Source: Lamellibrachia columna
Taxonomy: Eukaryota > Annelida > Polychaeta > Sabellida > Siboglinidae
DNA: 64,000 nt
Direction of reading: 5' to 3'
NCBI GenBank assembly: GCA_963662155.1
Contig: OY759269.1
Location: 19,068,864-19,132,863, forward strand
The number at the start of each line of letters is the position of its first letter. The stretch's first letter is position 1. Of the stretch, positions 56,081 to 64,000 are shown piece by piece. Under the pieces are notes generated by a model. The model saw only the letters and a program-made list of their open reading frames with translations. It did not search any database and was not told the DNA's origin. A program made the translations under genes and the position numbers.

Positions 56081-57405
56081 TCTCTCGCACACACAATCTT
56101 CCTCTCTCTCATACACTCGCACGCACGCACGCACGCACGCACGCACGAAAACACACACAGAAACCCACACATACACACACACAGACCCACCCACCACCCC
56201 CCCCCCCCACACACACACGCACGCACGCACAGACACACACAAACACACACCTACACTTTTATCAGCTTTCCATTGTTAGTGCCCAAGGCTTAGGCATTTA
56301 CGTGCTGTGTATAACTGTTACCGTGTGACGGTCTTATAAGAGCTGGTTTGTCAACATAATTATCCAGCCTTTCTTCAAGCAAGGTTTTCTTTACAATCCA
56401 AAACCTACTTCGGACAGAACAATGTCCAAAACCTATCAAAGCCCCGTTTGTACGCCAAAAACTGACAAAATGTGTGAAAAACACCGGCTCTACATTTACC
56501 TTTGTGCATGCGAGTGTTAATACTCATCTAATTGTGGTCATAAATGAAATTATTTTAACCATTATTCATTTCAGCTGATCGTTTCGCAGCATAATATGGT
56601 GTATGTTCAACCGGAAGTGAACCGTGTGCTCCACGCGATCAATCTACACGTGACGTCATTACAGGCGCCGTGGCTGTCCTACAACAAATACGAATCGCAG
56701 GCTGTGAACACAGAAACCAAAGGCTCGTTTCCGTACGATCTGGCGCCGCTGCGTAAAGACAATTACGATAAATTCATAGCGGACTACATCAGACACGCGA
56801 TCTTGATCGAGTACATCGAAGACGCAGATTTCTTCAATTCATCCGACAAACTCGTGCACAGCTCTGCGGACATCGGCGGACTGATGACGTCACACCACTT
56901 GGCAGGCATCGGATTGGGGAACGTCGTCCGTGGCAGCTATAGCAACACTGTCTTTCTGCGTGTCTACGGCGTCCAGACGCTCGTGGTGGAGCAGGATTCA
57001 GTGTTCTTCTCCCTCGTTTCCGCTAAGCCGTTATGGCGCTTGAACGAGTATGTCGTCGACAGCTCCCTCTCGCGGCATCACCTCGGTCCACTGTACGAGT
57101 TACGGCGTCGTTACGTCATCGCGTTATCGGCGCCGGACATGGCCGAGTCATGCGCATCGGTATGTGGGAGGCGCAGCAGATCCTGCAGTGTGACCGGACT
57201 GTGGCTACTCGTCACTGACTGTGCCGTCCTCCGGACTCTGGTCAAGGAGTGTAGGTCATGCAGTCAAGACACGTTATCTTCGTCACAAATTCGCACACCA
57301 GTTGTCGTTGAACATTCGCTCGACTGCCGCATCGGCAGCAGACATTTTCTGAGCTGTCTCGCGCCGTCATCGCCATCTAATAGGTCGATATGTGCATGTG
57401 TCTAG
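55067..57405 (+). CDS. GT13-like GlcNAc-transferase, two exons
   Basis: Exon 1 is 55,067-55,891 (donor CAG|GTTCGT, phase 0) and exon 2 is 56,575-57,405 (acceptor ATTTCAG). The protein has 551 residues, or 519 from the ATG at 55,163, which precedes a better signal-anchor ([17 protein letters not shown]). [20 protein letters not shown] opens a GT-A fold; [18 protein letters not shown] carries the metal-binding acidic motif (E191-D192-D193); [24 protein letters not shown] and RVWDNLF fit the GT13 family (GlcNAc-transferase I, POMGNT-like), acting in the Golgi lumen. Cysteines near 470-510 ([19 protein letters not shown]) suggest a disulfide-rich C-terminal part. Upstream exons are possible. Family call is fairly sure, substrate unknown. 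Confidence 0.65.
55892..56574 (+). other. Intron of glycosyltransferase gene with (AC)n tract
   Basis: 683-bp intron. It contains a long AC microsatellite (about 55,994-56,078) followed by ACGC, CA and poly-C mixtures to about 56,250; the ORFs encoding Thr-His or Val-Cys repeats on both strands are artefacts. Confidence 0.75.
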
Positions 57406-57634
57406 CCAATGACAATTGGGAGATATGTACATATTATGTGTTATGCCATTAACATCTGCTCCCATTCTGATTGTAAAACAATCGCTTGATCATCATTTAC
57501 CCGTCAGATAGTACCATCATCTGTATATAAATAATGATTACTTTATTCCCTCCAGGTGGCGCACTAGTGTTCTCTCTCGACTCAACTGTCAGTTGCTCTA
57601 AGTGGTTTTTAAAAGTTTGAGATTTAGTTGTCAT

Positions 57635-57819
57635 ATATACGCATTTGGCAAATATGCGTGCTAAGCAGACGCTGTAGGTCTATATAGATGAGAGCTTTTT
57701 GAAGAATACACTAGCACTAAGGATGAAGGTCATTAAGTCAACATGTGTGTGACTTACTAGATATTGTGACTAGTCTCGTAAATAGTACCAAGGTAATGAA
57801 AATGTACCAAATTAGCTAT
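57635..57819. repeat. Long inverted repeat, left arm (185 bp)
   Basis: Diverged reverse complement of 62,233-62,417, including GACGCTGTAGGTCTATATAG and CTAAGGATGAAGGTCATTAA. Confidence 0.85.
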
Positions 57820-59775
57820 TGTTAGGATTTCAGCAAAAAAAGGAACTCATTGTCATAATAGAGTAATGTAATGGTTTCATTAATTAATCGCCAGTGTGTC
57901 TTTAAAAGTACTATATGTAAGTACATGTAAGTACAGTGGCTATAAAAGTTCATGTTTTCGGCTATTGTCGTATTGATATTCATTAGTGCTAAACGATAAA
58001 ATGTTTTTTTTTTGGAAACTGGAGAGTCGGCGAAAATAAGCGACTGATGCGACCGTTTCAGTTACAAAATGAAGAAAACTACCGGCTAGAAAGATTTACA
58101 AATATTTTATAAATATGAAGTTTCGAAACCTGAACTAAGTCAGGAATGATTTTGGGACTAAATAGTGTTGCTCTGAAAGTGATGACACTTTGTGACGTAG
58201 AGGACATAATGTGATGTAGAGGACGAGCCGTGACATATATGTATACATGTACGCCCGTCCGTACATATGATACACATGCGAGCGCGTGTTTGTGTGAGCG
58301 TGTGTAAACATACGCAGAATTGCAGAAAATATCGATATTGTGTGGAGCAAGTGCACCGTATCTAGTATTAACTTTCAATATGACACATAAAAGAGACAGC
58401 GTATGGTCCACGTGACTCAATAAAAATGTTGTTTGACATTTAATGGGGCATCTGAATTGTCCGTGACGTAAAGGGCAAGACAGTAAGGACAGGGTTTTTT
58501 ATTTTAGATGTTAATTGTAATGACATATTATAGGTGTGTCAGTTATTATATCAGGACACACATTTGATACGTATCCAGTGATAATTAAAACAGATTTTTA
58601 GGACATGAAATAAAATGTATACGAGACCTCGATTTTTTTTAACAGGTCTACGGGGACAGCCTAAGTTTGGGTACTCCGTCTGATGAAATCGAGGAAAATT
58701 AGTACAGCTGAGTTACACTGCATATGAAATACATTTGTAAGTTACACGAATGACTATCATCCTTTAAAACATTGAAGAAAAAAAATAGTGGAAAGAATCG
58801 ATTCATGGATATATTGCAATCCAAACATGACGGACACAAAACTCTGCGTTACTCTATGTTCACCCATATCCAAATAAATATCCATGTCTATTAAATTACA
58901 CATCATTACTATCATGCAGTCTAAGTAAAATTGGTGCCGTGAACTCGTGATCTCAGTCTAAATGTCGTACGGTCAATCGCCTTATGAATCGCGTTATGAA
59001 TTTATGTTCCACACTCGCCAACAGTGGCGCCAATCAGCATAACAAAGGGTCATCCGTACCACAGTGTAACATTGCATTGGTGGCCATGCTAACGTTTTGT
59101 CTGGTTATAAGAAAACTGGACCATCAACAAATTAGAAACATTTTCACAGTAACTGTCATCATCTCATTGACTTGTTGACCACGTTTTGCCAAAACCACAT
59201 ACCTGCAGCTCTTTTTAAACGCCCCCACGTGCGAAGCCCTTCAAAGAATATTCATGTATTCATGCGCCCACGTATCCCATAGCAGAACAATTCCCATAAA
59301 TCCTTCTGCCTGTTAAACTCTCAAAAATGCAAGCAAACCTGTGAATATGCATGCTCAATTGCATTTATGTCACATCATATGAATTGCTTAATTTCACATA
59401 CCACACTTTAATACGTAGTACATTCAATAAACAGGAAGTTGCACAGTGGTCTGACCTCTCAAGTGAAATGGTGAGTGGCGCCACTGGTGGGGAGTTTGTG
59501 TCCGTTCTAGTAGCGACACATAATTATCCGACACAGGGTGCTGTTTTGTTATAACGGGTGGAGTCATACCAATAACAATAGGTGCTATATAGTTTCGTCA
59601 AATCGACGAGCAGGTGGGTAATAAGGGGAGGACATTGCTTATCACAGATGGCACCCATTATTCAACGAACGAATGCGTCGTATGGCATATCACAACCATC
59701 GCCAATATTTTACTACGAGGTTGTATCGGCCATGAATTATTGAATACAGAATAGGCTAAACACGAACAGGCCTAC
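57820..59775. other. Spacer without recognised gene
   Basis: AT-rich, with short ORFs only and no domain. Confidence 0.4.
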
Positions 59776-59778
59776 ATG

Positions 59779-61228
59779 TAGTAGCAATGCCGGAGCTCGT
59801 TAGGCGGCGCTAGTAGTGCTGCGATCGGCAAGTCGACCAAAACGTGTACCTACTACCCACAGAGACCCGTTTATAGGGGGTGCCTTTAACGGTCCATAGT
59901 AGCTGACATAGACCACCTATAATAAAAATGCGCATATTGTAAAGTTCGACCCCCGTCTCGTTGGGCGCGTGCGCGAGAGTCGATTTTCACAAAGTTTGCT
60001 ATTAGCTCGCCAGATTCATTCACGTCTAGAATGAAATCAGTTGTAACACCAGTTGTCCAGGTATCGTCACGATTAGAGATTTATTCGACAGCAAGTCACT
60101 TCATGTACATTTCACAATCACATAAAATCGCCATCCCGTTGCACCAGTACACCGTATAAGTATAATCGGTAACATCTTTAGTTGAAATTTGAAAAGTTCG
60201 TAATTTAGAAATCAAACGTAACGCTAGTGCAAGCCGGCTTGACTTGTCTATGCGGAAAATTTTTAATGTCTGAAAGTTGGGAGCATTTTCGTAGCTTCCC
60301 TTGTGGAGCATACACGTCGTGTTTTGGTGAAATAGTCTGCCGCGCTCCTCGAGTGCGCAAATCTGTCCCCTTTTAAAGCAAGTAAATAGTTTTCTCAGAC
60401 ATTTAGTACCAAGGTACGCATGCGTGAACATCTCCCAATTCTACCAAAATCATCCAAAACCGTCTCACGCATGCGTGAACAGGCCGACGCCACATAACCT
60501 CCCTGAAGAAAACCCATTTCCATTTTCGCATAATTATTATGTGTGTACGGTGTGGGTGGCTGTCCTACATCTTGCCAAACTTTCCCCCGCCCGCTTATGG
60601 GTCAGGACAGGGTGAGATCTTGAGGAACCGGTTGACAACTCATTAATAAACTTCTAGGCACGGGGAAGACCGTCAACTTTCGACCCACGCCTGTAGCTTG
60701 GTTCGGACAAAATACCCATTACTCACAATTGAACTTCTGCCCCAACGCTAGGCTACAAGTCTACATAAACATCCTGGATTTTCTTAATAGTAAAATTATT
60801 ATCACTATTATATCTATATTAGCTGCGTAACGAAGGCAATGACTTTACAATATGCCTGTAAAGCTGAATAAACGTACTTTACTCTGCTATACATCGTATT
60901 TTATTTCTTTAGGTAAAAGTATTTTGTTTTTTAAGGTGAAAATTTCATGATTCTCGCAAATCCGGGGTTCACCTTGATTCACAAAAAAAAACAATTGTAT
61001 GTCTTTCATTGATCATTTAGTAACACAAAAATAACTGTGTCTTTAAAGTGCTCTAACATGACAACTAATTAACATACAACCATACAACTGATACCATGAT
61101 GTATCTTAATAATATACCTTTCCAATTATGTATGACACTTTGCAATAACTTAATTATCTCAAAATGATCCAGCATAACTACATGTAGCTATGGTCGACAC
61201 CGCCTAACGAGCTCCGGCATTGCTACTA
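59779..61228. mobile_element. Non-autonomous element with 29-bp inverted ends
   Basis: TAGTAGCAATGCCGGAGCTC continuing to GGCGG at the left is mirrored at 61,200-61,228. The interior (1.45 kb) has no transposase. CTACATG lies just outside both ends (59,772-59,778 and, three bases off, 61,232-61,238), a possible target duplication. Type unknown. Confidence 0.6.
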
Positions 61229-61517
61229 GTACTACATGACGTCTCGACTCTAGTCTCGCTTATCTGACTCTAGCCTTCTCGTTCGCCTTTGACTTCGTAA
61301 ATTCGCCGAGAAGAGAACCTGGCATTAGTGACAGAGGCGTGGTCTCGTAGTTACCCTCTGTCATTACTCCATTTTGTGTATTCATTCCCGTGAGGCGCCA
61401 GCAGCTAATCAGCAGATTATCGAGATTCTACACAAACATTTTTTTTGCTTAATTTAACTTTTCAGTCTGACAGGTCAGTTGTATCAATATAACCACATTT
61501 TAAAGTTAATTCGAATT

Positions 61518-61583
61518 GCATCAGGGTGCATACATAATTGCATCAGGGTGCATACATAATTGCATCAGGGTGCATACATAATT
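61518..61583. repeat. 3 x 22-bp tandem repeat
   Basis: Three exact copies of a unit starting GCATCAGGGTGCATAC. Confidence 0.95.
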
Positions 61584-61599
61584 TCCTTCACAATGAAAA

Positions 61600-62130
61600 G
61601 TACACTTTGTATCCAGGTGATGATGTGAGAGACAGACAGTGGCGCCACAGCACGGAGAGCTTGAATAATAATTCACTCCTTGTTGGCATTGGGCTGCGCA
61701 GCCATGTTTTTCTGTTTCCCAAACCTACCTAAATTGCCTTTCTATTTGTCATGAAGAGGGGCATGCACCTCTCCAAAACAAATTGTGCAGAGGCAGAGTG
61801 AAGGTGGTTCTGTGGGTGTTGTTACTCGAGCTGGTCTCCCCAAATGTGTGACATGTCAGAGGCAAAGAGCAAAGGCAATCCATCATATGACCAAAATTAT
61901 GGCAAACTATATAAGTTCTATTCTCTAAGCAAAACTACCACAGAATGTGTTCCTGATAACATGGCATTTTCACATAAATACTGGGTTAGTGTTCATGATT
62001 AAATAAGCTGACAATGTCTATATAAATCCCAGTGACGCATGCTCAGTCCTGCCACTGGCAAGTTGCAACATTGACTGGAGTAATATCAACTACATGTACG
62101 CCCTATATTAGTAGGTTTGTTGAAATCATA
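61600..62130. other. Spacer without recognised gene
   Basis: No coding or RNA signal found. Confidence 0.4.
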
Positions 62131-62213
62131 TATCACGAATAACTATGACTACCGCATTTCCAATATTGCTAATATCACGAATAACTATGACTACCGCATT
62201 TCCAATATTGTTA
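62131..62213. repeat. Doubled 42-bp segment
   Basis: ATATCACGAATAACTATGAC plus its following bases occurs twice in tandem. Confidence 0.9.
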
Positions 62214-62232
62214 TAAACCAGACAATTTAACT

Positions 62233-62417
62233 ATAGCTAATTTGGTACATTTTCATTACCTTGGTATTATTTGCTAGAATAGTCACAATAACTAATAGTT
62301 CACACCCGTGTTGACTTAATGACCTTCATCCTTAGTGCTAGTGTGTTCTTTAAAAAGCTCTCATCTATATAGACCTACAGCGTCTGCTTAGCATGCATAT
62401 TTGTCAAATGCGTATAT
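62233..62417. repeat. Long inverted repeat, right arm (185 bp)
   Basis: Partner of 57,635-57,819. It ends 75 bp before the segmental duplicate begins. Confidence 0.85.
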
Positions 62418-62492
62418 CAGTCTACAAGTGCATATGCACTATGCAGGCGGATATTCTGAGGGATACAAACTGTGACCATATTACTGGTTGTA

Positions 62493-64000
62493 CCAGTAAC
62501 AAGCATCGTTTGTATTTTGATTTAGAGATACCGCACTTGCAACGAAGTAGTGTGAACGTAAGCCACTCTATACATATATCTACATTATGAATGTATGCAC
62601 TTGAAAAACGATAACTACAATATAAAGCATGATGTTCCTCAGTCGGATTTACGTGTTCTCCTTTAGTGTATCAGTACGCGAACGCGCAGAAGCCGTATAG
62701 ATCCAGTTAGTTGTGGCCGCGACAGCTGAATCGATAACGTTGACCCGCTAATTCAATTATTTCAAACGTGTTGTGTTTGACGTATTTGGCATGTGTTCAT
62801 AATGCATAGCTGTCGAAGTAGCTGATCAATCGTAGGCAGTGATTATGAACTTTTATTGTATTGAAAAAGTTATGGTGCACAAACGCTACAAATGTTATTG
62901 AAAGCATCTGCTTTTATTGTCATGATCGATGAAAATGCCGTGAAATAAGCTCCCGTCCCTACTAAGTGGGGCATCATTTAATGCTACCATATGTTTTTAC
63001 GTAAGACAACGTCATCTCATGTAGCCTTAATTGGTACTGTTCAGCCTTGTTGTCTTGTTATCCAGATTATGTTCTCAGTGTAATTGTAAATAATAAAAAA
63101 ATGTCTTACGATCATTATTAATAAGACAAATCATATAGGCAGTCCCTTTCAAATTAAATACATTATTGAGCTGATGTTGTGTTATAATGATGGCATTCGC
63201 ATTAACATTGCAATGTGTAAAGTCAGGTTTCAAAACTTCCTCTTCTTAGAATTAGATGTCTGCTCCATTAACAATGTCGCTTGCAGCCAACCGTACAAAT
63301 TAATCTGTTCCAACCCATATTGTTGGAAAAGTGGTGCAAATTCGTCGTACTTGCAAACACGAACCGTGCAATTATTGTCACTTAGCACAAAGGTTCATTG
63401 CGATGACGTCAACAATAGTTCCGTCGTCACCGCACTTGCAATGGCGCAGATGTTTAAACATTTAATCTGCACATCAATGTATGTTATGACAGGAGTGATA
63501 TGATAAATGTTCACGCATGCGCGAAGGTTGTGAACGCATATCTTATGTGTAGCCCTCTGTCAGCTAATTTATCTACACATATTTATAAGGAGGTGCTCCT
63601 CGTTGGTGATGTGGCAGAAGGAGTGTTTTAGTGGGGTAAGCGCCTTTCGCGTGACATCCAGAACATGTTCGTGTTACTGAGTCCGGGCCGAATTAATGTT
63701 TCGATCCACAACTAGATGTGCGCAAAGATCAATGGTTGTTTTCGATTGGGTATCATTGTTCTCAATGGGTGTCATTGTTCTCGATGGGTGTCATTGTTCT
63801 TGTGGTCACCATTGTTCTCGGTGGGTGTCATTATTCTTGTGGTTGTCGTTGTTCTCGATCGATGTCATTGTTCTTGATGGGTGGCATTGTTCTCGATGGA
63901 TGTCATTGTTCTTGTAGTTGCCGGTACTGTACTGTATCTATTGATTATATAAGTTCTTTCAGTGTGAATGTTTAAAAGAAATTTGATAAATATCTAAGAA
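62493..64000. repeat. 2.4-kb segmental duplicate, copy 2 (cut by window end)
   Basis: Matches 51,458-53,845. Here the 19-bp minisatellite (about 63,740-63,925) has only about 10 units. The copy reaches the edge of the window. Confidence 0.9.

Noticed and set aside
55928..56293. Thr-His and Val-Cys repeat ORFs
   Set aside because: Artefacts of the (AC)n tract inside the glycosyltransferase intron.

Overview
This 64-kb window is nuclear DNA of an animal, most likely a marine invertebrate; no lineage can be fixed from sequence alone. The evidence is split genes with GT-AG introns, tRNA-derived SINE and LINE fragments, long microsatellites, AT-rich intergenic DNA, and one complete Polinton (Maverick) DNA transposon whose coding part is clearly richer in G+C than its surroundings.

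Left part (1-33,269). A plus-strand host gene is represented by at least seven small cysteine-rich exons, all phase 1-1 and 99 or 102 bp long. A tandem duplication produced the series b, c, a and then b', c', a'. Introns and spacers hold degraded LINE reverse-transcriptase pieces, a tRNA-type SINE and many simple repeats. From 15.5 to 24.0 kb lies a very young rearrangement: a 2,748-bp segment is repeated directly (one difference seen by eye), and the two copies are joined by an 805-bp inverted copy of a sequence found 4 kb further on. A 32-bp unit repeated exactly 14 times sits at 26.2 kb. From 26.6 to 33 kb I see almost no coding signal.

Centre (33,276-50,887). A 17.6-kb Polinton has 215-bp terminal inverted repeats that look identical and is flanked by the 6-bp target duplication GACGTG. 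The left third has an early-looking block: a spliced minus-strand gene, a NADAR-domain/RPA-like zinc OB-fold ORF, two unknown genes, three paralogous mini-exons, and a protein-primed DNA polymerase B in two frames. The right part is a dense, overlapping plus-strand morphogenesis cluster: packaging ATPase, small basic virion-type proteins, small membrane proteins, DD35E integrase with chromodomain, penton (single jelly roll), pX-like core protein, major capsid protein (double jelly roll) and adenain-type protease. Virion-building genes are open, but the polymerase is broken in the exonuclease region and the protease has Cys where the catalytic acid is expected. Three genes have TATATAA-type boxes.

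Right part (50,894-64,000). A 2.4-kb segment beginning at 51.46 kb recurs at 62.49 kb, with its 19-bp minisatellite shrunk from about 1.07 kb to about 0.19 kb. Between the copies lie a 27-bp minisatellite, a two-exon host gene for a GT13-like glycosyltransferase (55.07-57.41 kb), a pair of 185-bp inverted repeats, and a 1.45-kb element with 29-bp inverted ends.
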